Below are positions 11,457 through 23,032 of a stretch of DNA of 64,000 bases, one piece after another. The stretch is from assembly GCF_907164915.1 (NCBI RefSeq), contig NW_025919456.1, positions 1-64,000 of the forward strand. The letters run 5' to 3'. The position numbers were made by a program, and so were the translations under genes. The notes under the pieces were generated by a model. That model saw only the letters and a program-made list of their open reading frames with translations, did no database searches and was not told where the DNA came from. How positions within the stretch are numbered: position 1 is the first letter of the stretch; each line of letters opens with the position of its first letter. The stretch is from Impatiens glandulifera (Eukaryota > Streptophyta > Magnoliopsida > Ericales > Balsaminaceae).

Positions 11457-14400
11457 ATGGTAAGATATCATCCTTTCTCTTAATTCTTCTCATGATTTTG
11501 TTTTATATCTGATCCCGCTGTTCTTATTACCGATTAGGGTTTTTATTTTTTTTTACATATCCTTCGATTTGCTGTTTATGCATTCTTCAGGAGATCTTAG
11601 TATTTGGAAATCTATTGTTTTTTTGTTTTCTTACACCTGCCTATTCTCCTATGCCTATGATGCTAAATATGTCCACATCGATTTTGTCCTAATCGATGAT
11701 TTCTCGTATGAAATTGTTTACCTGAATTTATCGGCTTTTCGATGATCTTAGTAAAATTGGTTTCATTTGTTTATATATGATGCTCTTTTCTGTTGTGAGC
11801 TCAAGGGCGTTACTCTTGATTATTGAAATCATCATAAGATGTTGTTGTGATCCCACATCATGTGGCAGGATTTTCTGTAGTTATGTTTTATTACTTATTT
11901 TACTATTGTTAGAAGAATATATAACCTTAGACTAGTTTCATTACGGGTATGATGATATTTGTACTAAAGTACTTTCTATTTTTCTCTCTAATTACAAGTT
12001 GGCATTGTGTGGTCGCTCTTTGTCTGTCTATTTCGATCTCTTCTCTTCTCCCTCAATCTTGTCTATCTTCTTTCTGTCTAGTTACGATTACATGTTACAT
12101 TCTTAACGGGTCACAACAGATGTAGTGTTTCCATGAAACAATGTTGAACTAGGTAGTTGTGGAATTAAGTATGAACCTAGTCCTAGCTATTTTATTCAAG
12201 TATTTGCAGTCTCAGAACCCATTCTTTTATCAGATCTTTAGTTTTTAATAAAAAGATTAACCCGACAAGCTTTGATTCATAATGGTTTTTTATGTTACAT
12301 TGCTACTTATCTCAGCATCCTTCAATTTCAGCTTCTAATCATGTATTCCTTGCCTCGTTTGTTTTCTGCAGTCGACACTTGCAGCTGCTAGAGCAGATAA
12401 CTTTTACTATCCTCCAGAATGGACTCCAAAAAAGGTATTTAGTAGTCTTATCACATCTCTTCACATGGAATTATGTAAACTCTGAAATGACACTTGTTTT
12501 AAAATGTTATTCCTTCAGGGTTCTTTGAACAAGTTCAATGGTCAACATGCTTTGAGGGAGAGAGCAAGGAAATTAGACCAAGGAATTTTGATTATAAGGT
12601 ATAATAAGTTCTACCATGTTTATTTTCTAAACATAAATCTAAGAGCTAATGAGATCGAAAGCTTTAAATTTCCCAAAAATAGTTGCTGGTTCCTAAATTT
12701 TTCTTATTTTAAATTTGATAAATTTCTCCAGGTTCGAGATGCCTTACCATATATGGTGTGGTGGCTGCAACTCTATGATCGCAAAGGGTGTAAGGTTCAA
12801 TGCAGAGAAAAAGCAAGTTGGAAATTATTACTCTACAAAGGTAAAGTAACTAGATTGAATATGGAGATTCGGATTGTGAAAGCGTATTCCCGAATCTTAT
12901 CCCTTTCTAGAAGGTGTATGTATCTAATGAAAACTTTCTGATTTATTGCTTGCCTTTTATTTCAGATATGGAACTTCTCCATGAAGGCACCATGCTGCAA
13001 GAATGAGATTGTTATTCAGACCGATCCAAAAAACTGTGCATATTTGATCATCAGTGGTGCCCAGCAAAAGACTGAAGTGTATGATGTTGAAGATGCAGAA
13101 ACCTTTGAGCTTCCTGCAGATGAAGGTAGTTATTGGACTGTTTGGTATACACTTTTTTGTTTCCATTTTGATCATGATCTGAAAAACATCTGTATTTTTT
13201 ATGTTTACAAATAATCGCAAGAATTTGGATCATAATCCAGAAAAATAGTTTGATGAACATGGAAAAATAATCTCTTATACCAAATGAAGCAAAAACTTGC
13301 ACTAAAATTTGGATCTAGAAAGAAAATTGTATACCAAATGAAACAACAAAAGTCACACTATAAGTCTATAATATAGATTATGATCTAAAAAGTAATTTTA
13401 ACTTGGTCAATTTTTCAATGAGATCGAGATTTTGACAAAATGTCAGTTTTGAAATAATGTAGGGTAATATGGGTTAAAAATCAGATTATTTGAAAAACAT
13501 CTTTTTGATGAATAAGTGAGGGGATTATTTAGGTCTTAGTATTTGAAATTTTAAAATGTTATAAAGAAACAAATAAGAGTATTTTGGTATTATAATTGAT
13601 GATGGATAGAAGAATTGAAAGGATGTGGGTGCCCTCATGTTTTGCTTATGCTCTTGGTGTCCCATTTTTTGTTATCCAGAAAAGGGTAAGCTTGCAGATC
13701 CCTTCTACCGTCTTGAGCATCAGGAACAAGATTTGAAGAAGAAGAAAGAAGCTGAGCCTGTACTGGTCCGACTTCAGCGAATATCTGATTCAAGGCATTC
13801 AGATGATTATTCTCTCAACAAGGCACTACGATCACAACTTAGGGTATGAACAATCCTCTTTGCTTCAAGCATGTTTGATGTAGGGATTTGACTTTATTTT
13901 TCTAACGATAAAAAAATGGATTATTTGGGTTACACGACCAAAATATCCTTTTGTATTTAATATTTTAATGTTATAAAAAATACAATAAGGCTATTTTAGT
14001 TGATGATTTGAAGAATTTGATAGATGAGGTGATTCATGATAGGATAAGGGGTTTATTTGAATTAAATCCTGGTGGTCGACAATCGTTCTGACTTAAGGCC
14101 TTGTTCGGTTTGGGTTAGTTGAGTTTAATCTCATATAACCCCCATTCAATCAATCATTCAAATCATGAACAAAATACCAAACTATTTCTAATATATTTAT
14201 ACCTTTGTCCCTTTTTATAATAACTCACTTTTCAATAACCTATACCGAACAAGACCCAAATAACCTCCATCAAACAATGATGTTTCCCTTTTTTCGGTTT
14301 TTCTTCAGAGTCAAAAGAAAAGAGTTAGGGAGGAGGAGGGTACTGCCAGGAAGATTGGCCTGGGTGTCCGACTACTTCCTGCATCTGCAGACGATGCAGC

Positions 14401-14638
14401 TAAAGCAGCCAGTGTCAGGTTCCCGCACAAGTTTGAGAAAAACAGAAAGGAGAAACGAGCTCAAATAAACTCTTCTTCTATTTTTGGTGGGTCAAGCCAT
14501 TATTCGGATTCAAGGAGGCTTGAGCTGGAGGCAAAGAGAAGGAAGATAAACACATCATCCGTTTCCAAGATACTTGTTGGGGGTTTTAAGCCGTCATCGT
14601 TGTCATCAACAATTTCTGGCCAAAAAAGGAAACGATGA
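11457..14638 (+). CDS. Probable splicing factor YJU2B / CCDC130 (Cwc16/Saf4 family), 302 aa, seven exons
   Basis: Exons read by splice signals and frame: 11457-11459, 12372-12434, 12519-12598, 12732-12840, 12966-13125, 13680-13843, 14309-14638. The joined protein begins MSTLAAARADNFYYPPEWTP and has LDQGILIIRFEMPYHIWCGG near residues 41-60, KGVRFNAEKKQVGNYYSTKI near 67-86, then QTDPKN and ISGAQQKTEVYDVEDAETFE. The C-terminal third is basic, Lys/Arg-rich and ends in GQKRKR, a likely nuclear signal. This is the Cwc16 fold (DUF572): nuclear proteins that join the spliceosome around the first catalytic step; Saf4/CCDC130 members also affect minor-intron splicing. Cysteines C58-x2-C61 and C95-C96 probably form the zinc site. 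The first coding exon is just ATG, followed by a 912-bp intron. Intron 6 holds a MITE. Confidence 0.95.
14097..14256. mobile_element. MITE in intron 6 of the YJU2B-type gene (PIF/Harbinger-like), 160 bp
   Basis: The left end is GGCCTTGTTCGGTTTGGGTT and the right end, reverse-complemented, is GGTCTTGTTCGGTATAGGTT: 17 of 20 bases agree. The base triplet before it is TAA and that after it is CAA, compatible with a decayed TWA target duplication of Tourist elements. It lies wholly inside the last intron, 52 bases before exon 7, and has no coding capacity. Confidence 0.75.
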
Positions 14639-17242
14639 TGATAATGTCAGAAATTTGATACTATAATGTTGGTTTTGATGTTTGTTTACATATAAAATTG
14701 TTAAGATTTGTGTGCAAATTGGTCAAAATCTGTAAGAACAAAGTGTCTGTCTATTTGGTAATGACCTTTTGTGATTATCTTTTGGCTTTCGAAGTTTGTT
14801 GGATACTTGGATTCTGAGTTTTGTGATGTAATAAATTGGGGTGGATTGTTAAAAAAATCAGGTGCCTAATGATTTTATAAATGTCAATTCGAATTTGGGT
14901 TGTTTTTATTATAATTTTAACTTACTTTTCACACATACAATGTTTCTTTTGTTTGAGTGTTCTTTCGAGTTTTATTAATGAAAGATTTCGAAAAAAAATC
15001 GAAAATAGTTAGATTTTGTATTTAATTTTTTATAAATTTGTCCATGATGTACCAATTTTTTAAAGTAAGTATTTTTGGCCAATAATTTTATTAATTTATT
15101 TGAAATGTTATATTAATATTTTCAACTTGCTTGATTATGATAGGTAGTGTTGGTGTTTTTGTTTAAACGAATTTGAAGAAAAGGAAATTTCCATGAATAG
15201 GGTCCCACAAGACTTTCCTGGAAATTACGTGTCCCGTAATGTATTATTCTATTATTCAATTCATTATTTTTATTATTGGTGAGTTATTTTTTCTTTACAA
15301 ATAATATTTATTTTAGAAAATAATATTAGTTTTATTAATCCTGAAACTAGTAGAATATTTTGTTTAATGTTGAGTTTGAAAAACAAGTATTTTTTTATTC
15401 ACATTATCTTCATTATAATTTATACCTTATTTTCCCTTCAAAATATAACATAAATTAATACTAAATAATATGGTTATCTACTTTTTTTTAAATTAAAGAA
15501 ACTTCCAAATTAAATTAAGCAAGTGGGGTGATGAGTCAGAGCTTTTTATGAATTAAATATGAAAGTTATGTTTATCCATTACAATATATAGATAAGGAAA
15601 GTTCCTAGCTATGGATTAAATATTAATTTTAAGGTATAGACTAAATTATACTTCTTTCATAAACACAACTAATCATTAATATAAGTAAAATTCAACTAAA
15701 TGACAAAAATAAAATAAAAGAAGAGTAAGATATGCAATATCCTAATTTCATTTTACTTGTATAATTAATGACCAAATGTTGTCACATAAATAGATCATTA
15801 GGTTCATATTTTCAAAAATAATTAACAAAATTAATAATCAAATTAGAAATAACCCCCCATTAGATTAGGATAGTTTAAATTGGAGAAGAAGGTAATAAAA
15901 TGAAAAATGACAATTGGATTATTATAAATAGATCTTATTATTATTTTTAAAAAATACAACTTCATAGTTTTAATAAATTAAGTCTTATTATACTATTATT
16001 TATATGAAAAAAATTTAAAAAATGATCAGAATTGTTTTGTATAACGATTAACTCCTCGATTGATCGGTTGTCTAGATTGAATATAAAAAAACGTCATAAA
16101 AATAACATCATGAATAATATGAATTAGACGAATATAATCATTAAATATTCGGAAATTTTTCTTCAACCAAATAGATGATTCACCGTAAAATAATCTTAAT
16201 AGTAAACAAAAAATATGTAATTATTTAAATTAGAATAACTTTTTTATAGTTCAATTTAAATAGTAAAAATTAAGTAATTTTCACATTTTAACTATTTATA
16301 TTAATAACAATTATTATGATGTGATCTTATCTAACTAATAAAGAATATTATGTATAGAAAAGGATTATAAATGGAAAATACATTCGAATTAAAGTTTAAC
16401 ACCCATGAAAAATTAGAAAATTTAAATTATGCTACAATTTATTTTGGGTCGAATTGTCAAATCATGGCTTCTTATTATAAATCAATTAAGATTTAGAATC
16501 TCTCAAACTTTACAATTTAAACTCTTTATTGTTAGAGTGAGCATAACGAAATTTTGTCTAAACGATTTCAAATAACGTTCACTTATTATTCACGTGACAT
16601 TTATAAATAAATAAAATATTTATGTTATTAATTTAACAACCGAATTTATAAATAATAAATAATAAATAATTTATTAATTTATAAATAATAAATAATTTCA
16701 GCGTGTTTAAAGTTTTGACTACCGATATTTGAAAATTTGACATTTAAACTTACAAAATTATTAAAATTCGATAATTAAATTAGTGATATGAATATTTTAT
16801 TTATTAATTCATAAAATGTAATCTAAATTAAAAAAAAAAACTTATTTTTTTATAATTTGGGTTTTTTTTAACAAAATATTTAACCATTTTTTAATTTTTT
16901 TCAATGGTTCTTAAAACTTGTAACCACCTTCTTCCTCATTGGTAGCTGCAATTCTTTTTCAGCTGCTTTTGCGTGAAAGCGAAGCGGGAGAATAATATAT
17001 ATATAATTATATATATAGAGAGAGAAAGAGAAAGCTTCGAGGTTTTGTCTTCGTTCACAATCCAAAATCCAAAGATCAAATTGATGAAATTTGGCATCTT
17101 ATGAGAAACTCCGGATTTTCTCAACTTCAATCTTCAAAACTATCTATAGATAATATAGATATGCCGATATCTAGTTAAACAAAAACGCTCTAGCTTTTCC
17201 TTCATTTCAGTTATGTTATTGCTTCAGCGAAGAGCTACAACG
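14639..17242. other. Intergenic: YJU2B 3' flank and TMEM185-like promoter
   Basis: No gene seen. The first 350 bases look like 3' UTR and terminator side. The rest is AT-rich. About 16990-17035 has a TATATATA/GAGAGAGAAAG stretch that may hold the promoter and leader of the following gene; its transcription start is not visible. Confidence 0.55.
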
Positions 17243-20200
17243 ATGAGCTGGAGAAGAGTCGTCAAAGCTCTACAGGCCTTAGCCACACACCTTTCTCTCT
17301 TCTCCTTCACTCTGCTCCTCGTTCTCAAGCTCGATCGCATCGTCAGTTACTCGTGGTGGTTCGTAATTCATCTCCTTATTATCAAATTTCTGTTTTAATC
17401 GCATCGTCATGTTCTAGTTCATAATCAGATTACAATTTGAAACCTATTAATGTTTTGATTATCTCATTCTCAGGACAATTTTTAGTCCTCTATGGTTGTT
17501 TCATCTAATTATAGCTCGAGCTAGATTCTCCTTACCTGCACCAACAGTGCCTAATGATCGACGGGTATAATATCTATTATTTTGTTCTTGTGGAAACAAA
17601 TAAGAAATATTGATTTGTTTTATGATGACAGTGGGCGCCTTTTCATGCTGTAATGGCTATGCCTTTGGCTGTTGCATTTGAACTACTACTTTGTGTATAT
17701 CTCCAGAATATATATGGTATACTTGCTTATTCAGAATCTTTATGACTTATATATATACTTGTTTTAGTGATGGAATTCATTGTATTGCAGCTGTGAACTT
17801 GAAGATTATCTTCTTTCCTTTGCTGACACTTGAAATAGCAATTTTGGTTGACAATGTTAGGTAAGATTTGTATAAATAGTTTGTGAAATGAATACACGTA
17901 AGAAGATGAATAATTGTGTCTTTTAGAAAAAAGAGATTTCTGTTAGGGTAAGCTTTCTGGCTGCAAGTTTCATTTGGGAACTAATGGATACAAAAATATT
18001 TGTTCTGGAATCGTATCTGGATTAGATTATGTTTAGAAACTAAACTTAGTTAAAGACGAATTTAAAATTTATTGGTTGCTTCACATCTGCATCCGAATAC
18101 AGAATATTTATAAGTGTTTCATTTGCAATGCATTTCTTAGTTGAAACAATTGAAATTGTTTGGCTATGGTGCAATGTTTTAAATATGTTAGGCATCTATG
18201 AGTCTATTCCTGTAACATACATACTTTATCAAACTACTTTTCAATTATTATTTTCTTTGTATAATTGTAAAAAATGTTATCAGACCATCCATTTGGAAAC
18301 ATTCTTTCTGTGAGATATCTCATTTGGATGTGATTTCATATGAGATCATGTTTAGATACAGAACATAAAACATTCAAAAATTATTGGTGGTTTCTCATCT
18401 GCATATCAAGATCCAGAAACATAAAGTGTTTAAAAATAGGACAGCAATAGGTACTGATTTCTATTTCTGTAGGATGTGTAGAGCCTTGATGCCTGGGGAT
18501 GAAGAAATAATGAGTGATGAAGCAATGTGGGAGACACTTCCTGTAAGGTTTTTGTCTATTAGTTAGTTGTAGAAATTTGGTATGAATACTCATTTTGTAT
18601 AACTGTTTTAGTCCTTTTCTTATATGGATACCTTTAGCTACTAAATCTAAATATATGAGAAAGAGCAACAAATTTGCATTGAAGTAATTAGTATTTGGGA
18701 AAACCGATTAACTGACACTATATAGATTTGACCATCTACATGGATATTGGGCTGGTTAATGTTCTTTTGGATTATTTACTTCAAATTCATTATATAGGTA
18801 GGTATTTAGTTTGTTATCCTTTTTAACCTGTTGTCCTGTGGGTTTTTCTCTTTGTGTTTCAGCACTTTTGGGTTGCAATTTCTATGGTCTTTCTAATTGC
18901 TGCGACAACCTTTACTCTTCTAAAGATATCTGGTAAGTTTTATTTTCTTCTCTCGAAATATATGCACTTAGTTCTAGTATGTTATAGTTAAAACCAGTAA
19001 CGAACCAAGAAGGGTATGAGACAATGAGAAGAAGGTGATGGTACTTAGATATAATTAAGATGGGAATTACAGAGTTTGCCTCACAGCTCAATTCATTCAT
19101 ATCATTCCACTAACCTATCCACCTAAACATAAATACTATGGAACCCTATCAGGTCCATAGCTGCTCTTCACAGTACCACCCAAAAGAAAAGGGACTGCTA
19201 ACCTATTTCAACTGGCCATATTGCCTTTTCGGAATATAAAAAACAGAATTGTAAAAGTATACTTTAAACATTAAAAGACCCCAAAATAACCCATACCTTA
19301 ATCACATACCTGGACTTGTATCTGAAATCGTTGATACACCACCTTCCAGCAAGATATGCACTATATGGCATGTTTACTTGGATTATAATATTTTTTCATA
19401 TATATTTTCCAAAGAAATCTCATAGAAGACTATGGAAGACATGTTTACTACAATGGAAAACTGTCTTTCATAATAAAAAAGATATGATCGATGAAGACAA
19501 TTTTGCAACTGCTTATTGAGATCCTGAAAGTCAGAATCAGAAACATTGGCAAACTTGTAAACTGTTGTGCTAAAAGTCATTTTATTTACTCAAAAATCAC
19601 TCATTAGTAGATTCTACACGTTAATATGTGCTGTGAACTCTATTATAAAGCTCTATTCTCCTTATAGTCATTTAAACAAGATAAGCTGTTTAGAACGTAG
19701 TGCAACAAGAGAGAACAATTTTATTTTATTAGAAAATTTTCCCATAGCAGGATAATATTCATAACTGAGCTGTTTATTATTATGTAGGTGATGTGGCTGC
19801 TCTTGGCTGGTGGGACTTATTTATAAATTTCGGGTATTCGTCTCATTAGTTATTGGCATCATTGACCTTTTCTTCTATTTCCAACACATAATATTCTCCA
19901 ATATTGTCACAGTATTGCAGAGGGATTTGGCTTTATCATTTGCACCAAGTGGCATAATCCTGCTATCCATAGGCATCCAATTGATCAGGACCAAACTGGA
20001 ATGTGCAGTTTGCAGGACATTGGTGGCCACATTATGAAAGTCCCATTAATTGGTTTCCAAATTCTACTTTTTATGCACTTAGAGGTATTATAACTTCCAG
20101 TTGTCATTTTTTTGTAGCATCTTTCCAGACATCTTCTAATGGTTCTTTATTGCAGGGAACACCAGATGGAGCTAGACACATGCCAATGGCAGTTGTTTTT

Positions 20201-21385
20201 TCTCCTCTTTTGTTTCTCCAAGGAACTGGCATCTTATTTACTATTTATAGATTAGTAGAGAAACTTGTTCTTCTAGTACATGGTGGAGATGGTTCGGAAA
20301 CATATCTTAGAATATCTTCAAGAGCTCAAGAATGCTTTGGCTTCATGATAAGGGGATCAAGGTAAACTTCTTTATGAGATAATATATATTTTTTTTAATA
20401 TTTAAAGTTTGTATTAACTAAAAGAAAACTATGAGAATTTTGAACTGTCGTGAAATTTTGATCAACTCAATACAGGTTGCTAGGATGGTGGTCTATAGAT
20501 GAAGAAAGTCAAAGAGAACAAGCTCAACTTTATTATGGTGATTGCTCTGGGTCAGTTTATCATGTGCCTATCTCTGACTTATAATGTTAACATTTTGATT
20601 GTTTTGTTCTGCAAGGGAAAAAATAAGTATCGGTTTCTCCATCTTCCCTCCTTTGGAGTCCTGGCAAGATTTGATCCAACTTAATTGTGTATTTTTCACT
20701 ATGTGAAGAATATCGCTTTTGTTGTTGATTTGAAGAATGAGCAAGTCAATGATTTCCATGTTTTTGGTAAGCTGATTTTGTCTGATTTTCCTATGAAGGT
20801 ACAACACATTCTCTCCTGAAGCTGTGAAGAAAATGCCAAGGTCTGATCTAGCAGACGAGGTGACGATTCCTTTGCTACGAGTCCTCTTCTTCTTTCTATA
20901 ATTTAGGAAAATGGCAGCTTCTAAGTGTTATTTTTCTCGTTTTGGTTTAAGGTTTGGAGGCTACAAGCAGCATTGAGTGCACAGAGGGAGATAACAAGGT
21001 TTAGTCAGCAAGAGTTTGAAAAACTACAAAATGTTAGTCCTAAAATTTTGCGATCATTTGAAAACACTTTATGCTTATGTATATGTATCTGGATCTTGAT
21101 GATTTAAATTCTTGCTTGTGTTAGGAAAAGGTATTGTGCAGGATTTGCTTTGAAGAGCAGATAAATATTGTTCTTCTTCCTTGCAGACATCACAACCTTT
21201 GCAGGTATATATATCTGTCTATCTTTCTTTTTAACGCGTTTTTATTGAAGAATTAAGAGAAATTAGGCGGGAGATGTGAATAATGTTTATTTTTACGATG
21301 TTCCAGCATATGCTGCGAGAAGTGTAAACGGTGCCCAATCTGTCGTGAAGCTATTGAAGAACGGTTACATGTATCAAATGTATAG
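17243..21385 (+). CDS. TMEM185-like (Fragile-X-F-associated) multi-pass membrane protein with C-terminal RING finger, 433 aa, 14 exons
   Basis: Exons: 17243-17358, 17474-17564, 17632-17716, 17791-17860, 18473-18542, 18863-18932, 19788-19833, 19913-20084, 20156-20361, 20476-20550, 20799-20859, 20952-21032, 21125-21204, 21307-21385; the frame closes exactly. The protein starts MSWRRVVKALQALATHLSLF and has several hydrophobic segments, including FSFTLLLVLKL, AMPLAVAFELLLCV, FFPLLTLEIAILV, HFWVAISMVFLIAATTF, INFGIAEGFGFIIC and SPLLFLQGTGILF. A predicted helical stretch (WRLQAALSAQREITRFSQQE) leads into a C3HC4 RING at about residues 386-420 (CRIC, PCRHHNLC, CCEKCKRCPIC). This is the plant family annotated as transmembrane Fragile-X-F-associated proteins, probable membrane-bound E3 ubiquitin ligases; no substrate can be inferred. 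An in-frame ATG at 17213 would add ten residues; 17243 is preferred because the family begins MSWRRV. Confidence 0.93.
17981..18440. repeat. Two degenerate direct repeats of about 130 bp inside intron 4 of the RING gene
   Basis: About 17981-18120 and 18304-18440 share the order AT(C)ATGTTTAGA.AC, AAAATTATTGGT, TTCACATCTGCAT/TTCTCATCTGCAT, CAGAA and AAGTGTTT. The phrase resembling GAAACACTTTATGTATCTGG also recurs at 21060-21095, 24478-24515 and 24862-24880. It is probably a decayed MITE family with this motif near its ends. Confidence 0.4.
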
Positions 21386-21822
21386 CCTTGGAGAACATTT
21401 TTAACACTACTTGTATATGTTCTTACAGATAACCTCACATCATCAAATGATTTTTTTAAACATTATTGTGTATAGAAAGATATACTGATCAATGGAACAT
21501 CAACAATTAATTAATTGATCCCTTTTTTTTATTATGGGATCTATGCGTTATATATATATATATATATATATATGTTGAAGCAAAGTTTAAGGTGTTTTGT
21601 CAAGTGTGAGAATTGAGATACATTGAAGTCTTAATTCATCTTGTTACTTTTTTTTTTTGTTTTGTTTTGTTCTTTTAAACTCGGGTTTAGTTTGCCATCA
21701 GGTAATTAAACGCCCTCAAATTTATTTTTTTTCAGATTTCTTATTGTGATCAAAATTGATGTATATGAACTTAGTGTGAACAAGATTATGAAATTTATCC
21801 ATAGCCCATTTTCGTCACCACT

Positions 21823-21889
21823 CGCCATCTTGGTGTTACTCGGCCCGTTCAGTATACGCCATCTTGGTGTTACTCGCCCATTCAGTATA
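21823..21889. repeat. Tandem duplication of a 34-bp unit
   Basis: CGCCATCTTGGTGTTACTCG followed by (G)CCCRTTCAGTATA occurs twice head to tail, at 21823-21856 and 21857-21889, differing by one deleted G and one substitution. It is GC-richer than its surroundings. Confidence 0.9.
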
Positions 21890-22424
21890 CGATAATGTTT
21901 GTATATTTTATTGTTTTTTTAAAACAAAATAGAGTGTTACACTGTCATCAAATATATATACTCATATTTTTTTTTATCAAGATTGTCAATCTCATTTTTG
22001 AGTAATTATAAATCAAGTATTTTTTTTTTATTTTAGAAAAAGAAAATTAGATTAAGTACCCACTAATCATTTAAATTTCAAAATGATTAAATTTTACATA
22101 TTTTCCTATGACAAGGCTTTAGCTAAACTAACCTAAATACCTAATATATGATTGCATAAGATTCTGATTTTAAAATATGCAAACACCATTCAAAATTTTG
22201 ACACATTTGGTAATGAATTTTTAAATAAACTTTGTATTGTTAGTGATTTTGAGTAAATGATATTTTTTTTTTAAAATAGTTAAAGGGTATTAATATATAG
22301 TGATAAAATATTTATTTTTAAAAGAAATAGATGATATTTTAACATTTTAGTTAATGAATTAGGTGATGTTATTAATAGAAGATTGAATAAAATTATTGAT
22401 TTTAATTATGACATGATTTTATTT

Positions 22425-22636
22425 AAGAGCTTGTTTTGATTAGGGTTATTTAAAAATTTTAGAGAGAGAAAAATAATAATAATTTTTAATAATTTTAAAT
22501 AAAAAAACTTAAAAGTATTATATATAAATATAAAAAAATTAAAATAAAACATATTTTATTATTTTAATTAATGAATTAAGTGATTTATTCAACTTGAAAA
22601 TAAATTTTGTTTGAGTTATTAAAATAACTCAAGCCT
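22425..22636. mobile_element. Degenerate MITE, about 210 bp
   Basis: The left end AGAGCTTGTTTTGATTAGGG continues into TTATTT; the right end, reverse-complemented, is TAGGCTTGAGTTATTTTAAT. The partial inverted match and the AT-rich interior resemble the GGCCTTGTTCGG elements at 10294 and 14097. The ends are approximate. Confidence 0.35.
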
Positions 22637-22883
22637 ACCAAAATTAAAAATCTAACCGAATAAAAAATAATGTTAACTTATAAAAACGTGTTTATAGAAT
22701 TTCTATTTGTCATGTTTAAATCATGTAATTAAAAGTAAATGACCTATTTAAAGCATGTAATTAAGTTCGAAATATTTGAATTTGAGGAAAAAAAAACAAA
22801 AAAACAAGCACGTGCCAAGACGAAGTCAATGTTGGCTGACTTGGAATATGACCGCTTCACAGTCAATCACTCCCGACCTTAAA

Positions 22884-22988
22884 GCGCCAATCCGCCATAC
22901 CCAGAAGCTCCATTACACTGTTACGCAAATCAAAGCGCCAACAGTGAGAAATCATCAAAAGGCGTGTACCCTTTTAAGCAAATATAAA
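22884..22988 (+). promoter_or_regulatory. SOG1 core promoter: two E2F-like sites and a TATA box
   Basis: GCGCCAAT at 22884-22891 reads ATTGGCGC on the other strand and matches the plant E2F consensus WTTSSCSS. GCGCCAAC at 22935-22942 matches at seven of eight positions. TATAAA at 22983-22988 lies 45 bases before the ATG. The first site also contains CCAAT. Function is inference from consensus and position. Confidence 0.45.
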
Positions 22989-23032
22989 GAGGGTAATCGT
23001 CTTTTTACTTCTCTTGATCGTCTCAATCCGCC

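Larger units (their letters stand above)
21386..22880. other. Intergenic between the RING gene and SOG1
   Basis: No gene seen. It holds the 3' flank of the RING gene, an AT microsatellite at 21547-21575, a 34-bp tandem duplication at 21823-21889, and MITE-like AT-rich sequence at 22200-22640. Confidence 0.6.

Noticed and set aside
11260..11493. Minus-strand 77-codon frame over the YJU2B promoter
   Set aside because: Antisense to the leader and AT microsatellite; ends in IYIYIY.
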